Of a stretch of DNA of 18,003 nt, positions 1 to 8,103 are shown one piece after another. Both the position numbers and the translations under genes were made by a program. Origin of the DNA: CAZCVI01 sp964502145 (GTDB lineage Bacteria; Acidobacteriota; Aminicenantia; UBA2199); assembly GCA_964502145.1 (NCBI GenBank), contig CAZCVI010000120.1:1-18003 (forward strand). The letters run 5' to 3'. The first letter of the stretch is position 1; each line of letters begins with the position of its first letter. The notes under the pieces were generated by a model. It ran no database searches. It was not told where the DNA came from and worked only from the letters and a program-made list of their open reading frames with translations.

Positions 1-2104
1 GCCGGGCCATCGCCACCGCCCCCGGGACATCACCCAGTGTCAGCAGCAGTTCGCTGAGGTTGGAGGCATCCTGCGCGGCTCCTATCCAATCTTCTTGTTG
101 AATTCCTAATTCCAATCCCGCTTTCATGGGCTGGATCGCCTCCTGCAGCCGCCCCACCGCACGAAGACCAAAGGCCGCCCAACTCAAAACCACTGCTTTA
201 GCAGCCTCCGTCAGCCCCGCCACCGGTTGGCTCCAGGGCAGAGCGAAAAAAAACGACAGCGCGGCTAAATCCGAACCAAACGCACCCAGTTTCTTTATTA
301 AATATGCTTCTTCTCCTCTCCAAATCCTTTTCCAAAACACCTCAACCCGCACTTCCTGGTGCAATCCGGCCTTGCAGCCGTGGGCCACGGCTGCAAAAAG
401 GGGTTCCATCTCCTGCAACGTATCGGGAAACTCTTTCTTGGGCACCTTCTTAAAATAGTGGTAGAGTCGCAGGTGGGCCTTTTGCCAGCCATCGGGATTG
501 GTCTCACACAATTTCGCCCCGAAATGTTCCCGCACCAACGGGTGGCAGTCCAACGTGCCGGTTTTGTGCCCCGCTTCTGCACCTAACAAAGACACGTCGC
601 GCAGATGGGTTAACGCACTCTGAAAATCCTCTTCACCAATCCCCACCACGTGCTCTGTGACTCCCGGAAGCACGGGTTCTTTTAGCAATTCTGCCAGCAC
701 TTCCTCGGTCACCGGACGATCAAACAACCCCATCAGCAACAGAATATCCCGTTCCACCGATTCACCGAACCACCTTTCATAGGCCACCATCACATGCTGC
801 GCATGAAATGCCTCGTGCTTTTTTAACTGGTTTAATTGCCTGATTTTGTCCCGGCGGCGAATATCGCCCTTGTGCATGTTTTTGATATACAACCCCAACA
901 GGGTCAACGCCAACGCATGACCCTTATACTCCGTCACCGCCTGCTGCACATCCAGCGGCGCACCCATTGTCACCCCCAGGCTCTTTAACAATTCCACGCC
1001 CGCCTCCGTGGACAGATGTTCCAAGAGAAGCTCTTGGTGGCCGTAGTTCACGTGCTGTTTTAAGTCCCAGATGGGTTCCCGTGTCGAGATGACACACAAC
1101 CCGCCCGGGTTGCACCCGCCCACGGCCAACTCTTTTAAGAGTGCGGCCACTCCCTGGTCCTTTAATTTGCCATCCAGGCCGTGTACTTCACCCGGAGGGT
1201 ATTGCAGCGGTTCCAAGCCGTCCAGGATCAGCAAGCATTTGTGCTGCCGCACCAGCCGCGCCAAGCGGCGGCCTTTGTCCACGGCGGAACCGGCCTGGGG
1301 ATCTGCATCGCCGAACCATAACAGGGTCTCCATAAAGAATTCATCGGCAGAGACCTGTTTGCCTTCGGTGGCGCCCTGGCTGTAAAAAGACCAGCCAAAG
1401 ATTTTTTGTGCGCCCCGATAGTGATCCCGCTCCATTTGATTCAACCATTGGTTGACCAATGCCGTTTTGCCGACGCCGCCCCAGGCGACGAGGGAGATAA
1501 TATGCGTGTGGGGGTCGGCCCAGGCGGTATCTAAGAGGGTTAATTGCGGTTGTCTGCCGAAGAGGTGTTGGCCGGTGGCGGGTAAGCGATAGAGGGAGAT
1601 GTGGTGGGGATTGGGGGGTGTAATGGGAGGAATGGGAGTTATGGGAATTATGGGAATTATGGGAGTTATGGGAGTTATGGGAGGAATGGGAGGAATGGGA
1701 GAAGAGGAGATTCCTAGTTGGCTTAACAATCGTGTTAATTGGGAGTCCCTGGAATTTTCGTCGGTGAAATCGGCGTAAGTAAAGATATTTAAGCGGGGGG
1801 GCAATGGGCATTTTTCTAAAAGCAGGGGGAGCATACGTTTTTTTAAGTTGGTTGGGTCTGCTTGCATTAGCATAAATGCCTCAAAAGCGGTCCATTGACT
1901 ATTAAGCCAGTGTTGAGTGAGGACGAGGATAGTGTAATCACAAGTGATTACTGCATTTTCCATGTTTTGCACGGCGGGTTGACCGATAACAAAATCTCGC
2001 GCATCAATGTGACCCTTGAGCCCCGTGCTTTCCAATCGTGGCAAGAGCCACTCTGTGACCCATTGTCCATCCTGGTGACTATAACTTATAAAAACAGTAG
2101 CCAT
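1..2104 (-). CDS. TIR-domain STAND ATPase with TPR repeats (3' end beyond window)
   Basis: A continuous reading frame of 701 codons runs from ATG at 2104-2102 to the left window edge without a stop, so the C-terminus is missing. A GAGG ribosome binding site lies 8 nt upstream. Residues 1-130 form a TIR domain: it opens MATVFISYSHQD, has a BB-loop-like RDFVIGQ at 36-42, and carries Glu75 in SQWTAFE, the place of the catalytic glutamate of NAD-cleaving TIR domains. A Pro/Ile/Thr linker (about 136-165) follows. The NB-ARC/STAND module has a P-loop GGVGKT (209-214), Walker B LLILDGLE with Asp295, a sensor-like STREP, a GHALAL motif (usually GLPLAL) and a CHPLVREHF motif near 520, the usual MHD/winged-helix position. 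Helical TPR-like repeats begin near residue 615. Family knowledge: such proteins sense a ligand, oligomerise through the STAND ATPase and switch on the TIR effector; several bacterial relatives act against phage. An antiphage role here is inference. No neighbouring gene suggests a cognate partner. Confidence 0.9.
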   Translation of the reverse strand, partial: MATVFISYSHQDGQWVTEWLLPRLESTGLKGHIDARDFVIGQPAVQNMENAVITCDYTILVLTQHWLNSQWTAFEAFMLMQADPTNLKKRMLPLLLEKCPLPPRLNIFTYADFTDENSRDSQLTRLLSQLGISSSPIPPIPPITPITPIIPIIPITPIPPITPPNPHHISLYRLPATGQHLFGRQPQLTLLDTAWADPHTHIISLVAWGGVGKTALVNQWLNQMERDHYRGAQKIFGWSFYSQGATEGKQVSADEFFMETLLWFGDADPQAGSAVDKGRRLARLVRQHKCLLILDGLEPLQYPPGEVHGLDGKLKDQGVAALLKELAVGGCNPGGLCVISTREPIWDLKQHVNYGHQELLLEHLSTEAGVELLKSLGVTMGAPLDVQQAVTEYKGHALALTLLGLYIKNMHKGDIRRRDKIRQLNQLKKHEAFHAQHVMVAYERWFGESVERDILLLMGLFDRPVTEEVLAELLKEPVLPGVTEHVVGIGEEDFQSALTHLRDVSLLGAEAGHKTGTLDCHPLVREHFGAKLCETNPDGWQKAHLRLYHYFKKVPKKEFPDTLQEMEPLFAAVAHGCKAGLHQEVRVEVFWKRIWRGEEAYLIKKLGAFGSDLAALSFFFALPWSQPVAGLTEAAKAVVLSWAAFGLRAVGRLQEAIQPMKAGLELGIQQEDWIGAAQDASNLSELLLTLGDVPGAVAMAR
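1623..1703 (-). repeat. 9-bp in-frame tandem repeat coding the TIR-STAND linker
   Basis: Nine tandem 9-nt units of the form atgggaNNN (plus strand; endings gga, gtt, att, gaa) lie between the TIR and ATPase domains. Read on the minus strand they encode a Pro-Ile-Pro/Thr/Ile tripeptide series. The unit length is a multiple of three, so gain or loss of copies would change the linker length without breaking the frame. Confidence 0.9.
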
Positions 2105-2402
2105 TCCGCGCCTCGTGTTTTTTATTTATTAAAGAACAGTATACACTATCAGAGAAAAAAAGTCTTTATTTGCTGATAATTTCTTTGTGATATTCTTCTT
2201 TTGCTTTCCATTTGTATATTTTTCCCCTTCCCTTCCCGTTAACCGTTAGCCATTATTCCTTCGTCTTTTCTGGCCAATGTTTGACTAATTGAAGGCGACT
2301 GTCATGCCAGGAGGAGCTTAGGCGACAAAAACCAAACTCTAACCGAAAGCGCGGATAGTGTATGGGAGAGTTTCTAAAATTATAGCCTTCCACTCACCAA
2401 GG
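2105..2402. other. Intergenic region upstream of the TIR gene
   Basis: I see no convincing gene. A TATACT (minus strand, 2144-2139) could be a -10 box for the TIR gene, but no good -35 stands at the right distance. AAACTCT (2334-2340) and AGAGTTT (2367-2373) form a 7-bp inverted repeat with a 26-nt loop. Nothing else could be named. Confidence 0.4.
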
Positions 2403-2860
2403 GATCAGCGATCTCCTTCGAAGTGATCGGCGATCTCCTTCAAAGTGATCGGCGATCCCTTTCAGAGTGATCGGCGATCCCTTTCAGAGTGATCGGCGAT
2501 CCCTTTCGGAGTGATCGGCGATCCCTTTCGGAGTGATCGGCGATCCCTTTCAGAGTGATCGGCGATCCCTTTCAGAGTGATCGGCGATCCCTTTCAAAGA
2601 GATCGGCGATCCCTTTCGAAGAGATCGGCGATCCCTTTCAAAGAGATCGGCGATCCCTTTCAAAGAGATCGGCNNNNNNNNNNNNNNNNNNNNNNNNNNN
2701 NNNNNNNNNNNNNNNNNNNNNNNNNNNNNNNNNNNNNNNNNNNNNNNNNNNNNNNNNNNNNNNNNNNNNNNNNAAGAGATCGGCGATCCCTTTCAAAGAG
2801 ATCGGCGATCCCTTTCAAAGAGATCGGCGATCTCTTTTGAAGTGATCAGTGATGAATCAG
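2403..2860. repeat. 22-bp tandem repeat array with paired GATC sites
   Basis: Perfectly spaced 22-bp units run from 2403: twelve complete copies and one partial before the N gap, then three complete copies (2778-2843) and a degenerate final one. The consensus is gatcggcgatccctttcaaaga. Each unit starts with the 11-bp near-palindrome GATCGGCGATC, so two GATC tetramers lie 7 bp apart in every unit. The last bases vary in blocks (agt units at the left, aga units at the right). The first two and last units carry extra changes (tctcctt, tctcttt, agcg, agtg), as expected for array edges. There are no spacers, so it is not a CRISPR array. The array stands between divergently transcribed genes, about 180-260 bp upstream of the parE promoter and start. 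Function unknown. Confidence 0.95.
2674..2773. other. Assembly gap (100 N)
   Basis: Exactly 100 consecutive N lie inside the 22-bp array. The flanking units are 111 bp apart in phase (5 x 22 + 1), so the gap length does not match the repeat register and is probably a placeholder. The real number of repeat units is therefore unknown. Confidence 0.97.
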
Positions 2861-3039
2861 AAAACTGTTGGTTAGAATAAAAAAATGATAAGGAAGAATT
2901 TTGCAACTCCCTGCCTTGGCTATTGATGCGTAAAGGTTGGAAACCAGGAGAACCGCCGATGCCTTACTTTGTTTCCCCCTCCGGTGCCATCAGTTCCGCG
3001 AATATTTTATAAAAAAAACAAACAAATCGCAAACAAGAC
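2861..3039. other. Spacer between repeat array and parE promoter
   Basis: I see no supported gene here. A 28-codon frame starting at ATG 2926 ends in TAA near 3012 but has no clear ribosome binding site. The stretch from about 3010 is A-rich and leads into the promoter. Confidence 0.4.
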
Positions 3040-3068
3040 TTGAAAAATACGTCAATTTCGTCTACAAT
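3040..3068 (+). promoter_or_regulatory. Sigma-70-type promoter of parE-parC
   Basis: TTGAAA at 3040-3045 and TACAAT at 3063-3068 are separated by exactly 17 nt, each one base from consensus. Transcription would start near 3075, leaving a leader of about 44 nt before the parE ATG. A five-codon frame (ATG 3105, TGA 3120-3122) overlaps the parE start codon as ATGA; it lacks its own ribosome binding site. Confidence 0.75.
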
Positions 3069-3118
3069 AGGACGTGAATTTCAAATAGAAAAAAAACAAC
3101 GGGAATGAAAAACAACCA

Positions 3119-4990
3119 ATGATTGAGACAATTGAAGATTATACAGAAGACACAATAAAAACGTTAGAATGGAAAGAACACATCAGGAAACGCCCGGGTA
3201 TGTACATCGGCAAACTGGGCGATGGCGCATCCCAAGACGACGGTATCTATATACTGCTCAAAGAAGTCATGGATAACTCCATCGACGAATACATGATGGG
3301 CTTCGGTAAAAAAATCGACGTCACCATCTCGGACCAAAAAGTCCGCATCCGCGACTACGGTCGCGGCGTCCCCCTGGGCAAAGTCGTGGACGTGGCTTCC
3401 AAAATGAACACGGGCGCCAAATACGATTCCAAAGTCTTTAAAAAATCCGTGGGCCTCAACGGCGTGGGCATCAAAGCAGTCAACGCCCTGTCCCGCGATT
3501 TTATTATCCGCGCTTACCGCGACGGCGTGGTCAAAGCCGCTGAATTCTCCAAGGGCGAACTAATCGCCGACCCACCCCCATGCAAATCAGACCAAGATTC
3601 GGGCACGGAAATCATCTTTATCCCGGACCCAGAACTGTTCGGCAATTACCACTTCTTCTCCGAATTCATCCAAACCCAACTGCGCAACTACGTCTACCTC
3701 AACAGCGGCCTCAGTATATTCTTTAACGGCGAACGCTTCTACTCCAAAAACGGACTAAAAGACCTCTTGGAAGCCAACATGACAGAACCGGGCCTCTATC
3801 CGATCGTGCATCTCAAAGGCGAGGATATCGAAATCGCCCTCACCCATGGCACCCAATACGGCGAGGAATATTACTCCTTTGTCAACGGCCAATTCACCAC
3901 CCAGGGCGGCACCCACCTGGTCGCGTTTCGCGAAGGACTGGTCAAAACTATCCGCGAATTCTATAAAAAAGATTTCGACATCGCCGATATTCGCACCTCT
4001 ATCATCGCCGCGGTCAGTATTAAAGTGGAAGAACCCGTTTTTGAATCCCAGACCAAAACCAAACTCGGTTCCAAAGATATTGGCCCCAATGGTCCGTCTG
4101 TACGCAACTTCATCGTGGACTTTCTCAAAAGCGCGCTGGATAACTACCTGCACAAGAACTCCGAGATTGCCGACGCCATGCTGCACAAGATACTGGAATC
4201 GGAAAGGGAACGCAAAACCCTCACGGGTATCAAAAAACTGGCCCGCGACCGCGCCAAGAAAGCCAACCTACACAATAAAAAATTACGCGATTGCCGCGTT
4301 CATTTAGATTCCCAGGAAGAGCGCCGCATGGAATCCACCTTGTTTATTACCGAGGGCGATTCGGCCAGTGGTTCCATTACCAAAGCCAGAGATGTCAATA
4401 CCCAGGCCGTGTTCAGCTTGAAAGGCAAACCCCTCAACACCTACGGCCTAACCCGCAAGATCGTGTACCAAAACGAGGAATTTAACCTGCTTCAAGCTGC
4501 CCTAAATATCGAAGAGAGCCATGACGATTTACGCTATAATAATATTATCATTGCCACTGACGCCGATGTCGACGGCATGCATATCCGCCTCTTACTCATC
4601 ACTTTCTTCCTGAATTTTTTCCCCGATATTATTAAAAGACAACACCTTCATATATTACAAACCCCGCTCTTCCGCGTCAGGAACAAAAAACAAACCTTCT
4701 ACTGTTACTCCGACGAGGAAAAAGCCAACGCCATGGAAGCCTGCGGTAAAAACCCGGAAATCACCCGCTTTAAAGGTCTGGGTGAAATTTCCCCGGATGA
4801 ATTCAAACACTTCATCGGCAAAGATATCCGCCTGGAACCCGTGGTCATGCGCCGCGAAGATTCGGTGACCGAAATGCTCGACTTCTACATGGGCAAAAAT
4901 ACCCCCAAACGCCAGGAATTTATTATTGATAACCTCAAAGTAGAAGAAGACCGCCTGCCAGAAACCGCCCCCATAGATGCAAAGATTTAA
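3119..4990 (+). CDS. parE: DNA topoisomerase IV subunit B (ParE)
   Basis: This is the ATPase and TOPRIM subunit of the type IIA topoisomerase that unlinks daughter chromosomes; it acts with ParC encoded next door. The GHKL ATPase domain shows RPGMYIG (25-31), the N box with Glu49 (general base) and Asn53 (Mg), DYGRGVP, and the ATP-lid motif KSVGLNGVG. The TOPRIM domain has EGDSASG with Glu412, DADVDG with Asp481/Asp483/Asp485, and KGLGEI from Lys552. At 623 residues, without the long insertion of many GyrB proteins, it matches the Bacteroidota-type ParE, whose N-terminus (WKEHIRxRPGMYIGKLGDG, EYMMGFGK) it closely resembles. That resemblance is from memory, not a search. The ribosome binding site is weak (GGGA, 14 nt upstream), but homology supports this start. 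It forms an operon with parC (34 nt apart). Confidence 0.96.
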   Translation: MIETIEDYTEDTIKTLEWKEHIRKRPGMYIGKLGDGASQDDGIYILLKEVMDNSIDEYMMGFGKKIDVTISDQKVRIRDYGRGVPLGKVVDVASKMNTGAKYDSKVFKKSVGLNGVGIKAVNALSRDFIIRAYRDGVVKAAEFSKGELIADPPPCKSDQDSGTEIIFIPDPELFGNYHFFSEFIQTQLRNYVYLNSGLSIFFNGERFYSKNGLKDLLEANMTEPGLYPIVHLKGEDIEIALTHGTQYGEEYYSFVNGQFTTQGGTHLVAFREGLVKTIREFYKKDFDIADIRTSIIAAVSIKVEEPVFESQTKTKLGSKDIGPNGPSVRNFIVDFLKSALDNYLHKNSEIADAMLHKILESERERKTLTGIKKLARDRAKKANLHNKKLRDCRVHLDSQEERRMESTLFITEGDSASGSITKARDVNTQAVFSLKGKPLNTYGLTRKIVYQNEEFNLLQAALNIEESHDDLRYNNIIIATDADVDGMHIRLLLITFFLNFFPDIIKRQHLHILQTPLFRVRNKKQTFYCYSDEEKANAMEACGKNPEITRFKGLGEISPDEFKHFIGKDIRLEPVVMRREDSVTEMLDFYMGKNTPKRQEFIIDNLKVEEDRLPETAPIDAKI

Positions 4991-5024
4991 TGTTTAATGG
5001 ATTAAAAACTCAAGGATAGCCAAA

Positions 5025-7745
5025 ATGACAACTGGAAATAATAATATGAATGATGATTTAACTGATAAATCTGCTATAACTGATATAAATAATATAAATG
5101 AATTGGCCGGTGAATCCGAGTCCACCGATCAAGCTGCCGAAGAACTATTACACCTCAAATCCATCAAAGGCATGTACCAGACCTGGTTCCTCGAATACGC
5201 TTCTTACGTTATTCTTGAACGTGCCGTGCCTTATCTGTTCGATGGTTTGAAACCTGTGCAACGGCGCATATTGCACGCTATGAAACGGTTGGATGATGGC
5301 CGGTATAATAAAGTCGCCAATATTATCGGTTTCACCATGCAATACCATCCCCATGGTGATGCGTCCATTGGTGATGCGCTGGTCGCCCTCGGCCAGAAAG
5401 ACCTGCTCATTGATACGCAGGGCAACTGGGGCAATATCCTCACTGGCGACAGCGCAGCCGCGCCCCGCTACATCGAAGCACGCCTCACTAAATTCGCCCT
5501 GGACGTGGTGTTTAATCCCAAAACCACGGAATGGAAACTTTCCTATGACGGCAGGAACAAAGAACCCGTGCAATTACCCGTCAAGTTTCCGCTGCTTTTG
5601 GCCCAGGGTGTTGAAGGTATTGCCGTGGGTCTGGCTTCTAAAATCCTGCCCCATAATTTCCTCGAACTTATTGATGCCGCTATTGCACATCTCAACGGTT
5701 TGCCCTTTGAACTCTTTCCTGATTTCCCTACCGGTGGTATGGCCGATTGTTCCCGCTACTGCGATGGAACCCAGGGCGGCAAAGTGCGCGTGCGTGCTAA
5801 AATTTCCAAGCTGGATAAAAAAACCCTGGTCATTACCGAGGTCCCCTTTGGCAGAACCACCTCTTCCCTCATCGACTCCATTCTCCTGGCCAATGAGAAA
5901 GGCAAGATAAAGATTAAAAAAATCGACGACAATACTTCCGAACATGTTGAGATTCTCATCCATCTGCCTCCCGGTGTCTCTTCCGATCAAACCATGGATG
6001 GCCTCTATGCTTTTTCCGATTGCGAGATTCCTATTTCCACCAATTGTTGCGTCATTGCCGATGGCAAGCCCCAATTCTTGGGTGTCTCCCAGATGCTCAA
6101 AGCCTCCGTGCAAAATACCATTAACCTCCTCACCGCCGAATTGCAAATCCGCAAGGAAGAACTGGCCGAAGATTGGCATTTCTCCTCCTTGGAAAAGATA
6201 TTTATCGAAAATAGAATCTACAATCATATTGAAAAATGCGAGACCTGGGAATCCATTATCGAAACTATAGATAAAGGCCTCACTCCTTTTAAGAAACTCC
6301 TGCGCCGCGCTGTGACCGTGGAAGATATCGCCAAACTTACCGAGATCAAAATCAAACGAATTTCGCGGTTCGATGCCTTTAAAGCCGACGAGTATATCAA
6401 AACCCTCGAAGCCGAGGTCAAAGTGATTGACCACCACCTCGCCCATATCATCGCATACACCACGGATTATTATACCCGCATCAAAGAAAAATACGGCAAG
6501 GGTCGCGAACGGAAAACCGAGTTACGTTACTTCGATGTCATTGAAGCCACTAAAGTAGTCGCTTCCAATGAAAAACTCTATGTCGATCGCAAAGAAGGAT
6601 TTATTGGCACCGGGTTAAAAAAGGATGAGTTTGTCGACGAGTGTTCTGATATTGATGATGTCATTGTGTTCCTTCGTGATGGCAAGTACCTGATCACCAA
6701 GGTTACTGAAAAATCTTTCGTTGGCAAAGATATCATTCATGTCGCTGTCTTTGAAAAAAATGATGAACGTACCATATATAATGCCATATATCAGGATGGC
6801 AAGGACGGACCTTCACTCATCAAACGTTTCGCCGTGTCCGGTGTCACCCGGGACCGCGAGTATGACGTGAGCCAGGGCACTCCCGGTTCCCGCATTCTCT
6901 ATTTTACCGCCAATCCCAACGGCGAGGCTGAAACCGTCAAGGTCACCCTTAAACCCAAACCCCATTTACGCAAAGTTCAATTTGAAGTTGATTTCAGTGA
7001 AATCGCTATCAAGGGGCGCAATTCCATTGGCAATGTCGTATCTAAGAATTCCGTTTATAAAGTCGTCTTAAAAGAGAGCGGTGTTTCCACTCTTGGCGGT
7101 CGACATATCTGGTTTGATACCGATGTTATGCGTCTTAATGTCGATGAACGCGGTATTTACCTCGGTGAATTTGCCAATGAGGACCGTATCGTTTCTTTCA
7201 CCAAATCCGGCACCCTCAAACTCGATTCTTTTGATCTGACCACCCACTTCGAACCCGACGTCATCCTCATTGAAAAATACGATCCTTCTAAAGCCTATAC
7301 CGCCGTTTATTTTGAAGGGGAACAGCAGTTTTATTATGTCAAGCGGTTCCTTGTCGAATCATCGGATCGCCAAGTTTCCTTCCTTGGTGATCATCCCGAT
7401 TCTTGCTTAGAAATAATTTCCGCCGATACCTATCCTTGCCTAAAAATCACCTTTGGTGGTCGTAAAAAAGATGCCGAAGAAGAAGTAGACCTGGAAGATT
7501 TCATCGCCATCAAATCCTTCAAAGCCCGTGGTAAACGCCTCACCACCACCCCCGTCACAGCTCTCACCGCTATGGAACCCCTGGAAAAAGACGCCCCCTC
7601 GCACCCCTTAGAACCAATAGAACCCATCGGACCCAGTGAAGAAAATGAATCCACTGACCCCAACGAGGAAGAAAACACCACCACAGAAGACCCCGCCGAA
7701 GAAGCCTATCGTCTGGCCAACAGCAAACAACGTTCCCTGTTTTAA
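5025..7745 (+). CDS. parC: DNA topoisomerase IV subunit A (ParC)
   Basis: This is the DNA-cleaving subunit partnering ParE. Motifs in order: YASYVILERAVP and DGLKPVQRRILHAM of the winged-helix domain, HPHGDAS, and Arg148-Tyr149 (APRYIEARL), Tyr149 being the nucleophile that links to DNA. A divergent C-terminal region follows. I find no GyrA box (QRRGGxG), which argues for topoisomerase IV rather than gyrase. The 906-residue length and the conserved FIAIKSFKARGKRL near the C-terminus fit the Bacteroidota-type protein. AAGGA 8 nt upstream of ATG 5025 fixes the start over Met8. Two additions stand out: an Asn/Asp-rich, AT-rich N-terminal extension of about 45 residues, and an acidic Pro/Glu/Thr tail of about 75 residues that ends in KQRSLF, which looks like a beta-clamp-binding peptide. 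Confidence 0.95.
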   Translation: MTTGNNNMNDDLTDKSAITDINNINELAGESESTDQAAEELLHLKSIKGMYQTWFLEYASYVILERAVPYLFDGLKPVQRRILHAMKRLDDGRYNKVANIIGFTMQYHPHGDASIGDALVALGQKDLLIDTQGNWGNILTGDSAAAPRYIEARLTKFALDVVFNPKTTEWKLSYDGRNKEPVQLPVKFPLLLAQGVEGIAVGLASKILPHNFLELIDAAIAHLNGLPFELFPDFPTGGMADCSRYCDGTQGGKVRVRAKISKLDKKTLVITEVPFGRTTSSLIDSILLANEKGKIKIKKIDDNTSEHVEILIHLPPGVSSDQTMDGLYAFSDCEIPISTNCCVIADGKPQFLGVSQMLKASVQNTINLLTAELQIRKEELAEDWHFSSLEKIFIENRIYNHIEKCETWESIIETIDKGLTPFKKLLRRAVTVEDIAKLTEIKIKRISRFDAFKADEYIKTLEAEVKVIDHHLAHIIAYTTDYYTRIKEKYGKGRERKTELRYFDVIEATKVVASNEKLYVDRKEGFIGTGLKKDEFVDECSDIDDVIVFLRDGKYLITKVTEKSFVGKDIIHVAVFEKNDERTIYNAIYQDGKDGPSLIKRFAVSGVTRDREYDVSQGTPGSRILYFTANPNGEAETVKVTLKPKPHLRKVQFEVDFSEIAIKGRNSIGNVVSKNSVYKVVLKESGVSTLGGRHIWFDTDVMRLNVDERGIYLGEFANEDRIVSFTKSGTLKLDSFDLTTHFEPDVILIEKYDPSKAYTAVYFEGEQQFYYVKRFLVESSDRQVSFLGDHPDSCLEIISADTYPCLKITFGGRKKDAEEEVDLEDFIAIKSFKARGKRLTTTPVTALTAMEPLEKDAPSHPLEPIEPIGPSEENESTDPNEEENTTTEDPAEEAYRLANSKQRSLF

Positions 7746-7760
7746 ACGATTAAAAGATTG

Positions 7761-7823
7761 CCTCCGGCGGCCAGGAACCCTTTCGAGAAAGGGTTCCTGG
7801 ACCTCCTAAAGCTTTTGCTATTT
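7761..7823. repeat. Dispersed CCTCCGGCGGCC hairpin element, copy A
   Basis: This stretch begins CCTCCGGCGGCCAG, has TTTCGAGAAA at its centre and ends AAAGCTTTTGCTATTT. The same three blocks in the same order recur at 9555-9620, with a different sequence in the arms. The pattern resembles short palindromic elements dispersed through many genomes; mobility is inference. Confidence 0.7.
7771..7800 (+). terminator. Perfect 14-bp hairpin after parC
   Basis: CCAGGAACCCTTTC, the 2-nt loop GA, and its exact complement GAAAGGGTTCCTGG form a strong stem 26 nt after the parC stop. There is no T-run directly after it, so it is not a textbook intrinsic terminator. It may stop transcription, stabilise the parEC mRNA 3' end, or simply be the core of the dispersed element. 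Confidence 0.55.
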
Positions 7824-8092
7824 GAAGAACTCGACCATACTTATAGAAACTGACAGATACACAAAGGGCTACTAAATAAATGGGACGCAGTCCCCCTGGA
7901 CCTCCTAAAGCTTTTACTATTTGAAGAACTCGACCATACTTATAGAAACTGGCAGATACACAAAGGGCTACTAAATAAATGGGACGCAGTCCCCCTGGAC
8001 CTCCTAAAGCTTTTACTATTTGAAGAACTCGACCATACTTATAGAAACTGGCAGATACACAAAGGGCTACTAAATAAATGGGACGCAGTCCC
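7796..8092. repeat. Three tandem copies of a 99-bp repeat
   Basis: Copies occupy 7796-7894, 7895-7993 and 7994-8092. Copies 2 and 3 look identical; copy 1 differs at two places (gctatt for actatt, gacaga for ggcaga). Each begins CCTGGACCTCCTAAAGC and ends with GGGACGCAGTCCC, a 5-bp stem with a GCA loop. Copy 1 starts inside the right arm of the 7771-7800 hairpin, so the array seems to have grown out of that element. On the minus strand one frame stays open through all three units because 99 is a multiple of three, but it has no ATG. Confidence 0.95.
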
Positions 8093-8103
8093 AGGCGGTG
8101 AAC

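Noticed and set aside
1341..1811. Minus-strand frame rich in His-Ser-Asn repeats
   Set aside because: It is an alternative frame of the 9-bp repeat inside the TIR-STAND gene, whose own frame carries domains on both sides.
2555..2845. Open frames through the 22-bp array encoding an IGDPFQRDRRSLSKRSAIPF-type peptide
   Set aside because: Because 22 leaves remainder 1 on division by 3, all three forward frames give the same periodic peptide. The left-hand units contain TGA, the frame crosses an assembly gap, and there is no ribosome binding site.
2403..2860. CRISPR array
   Set aside because: The units abut directly with no unique spacers, and no cas gene is in the window.
2926..3012. 28-codon frame starting MRKGWKPGEPPMPYF
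   Set aside because: No ribosome binding site or recognisable family; it may be a gene remnant, but nothing supports it.
5574..6446. 290-codon minus-strand frame inside parC
   Set aside because: It is antisense to a strongly conserved gene and shows no recognisable motifs; it is a codon-bias shadow.
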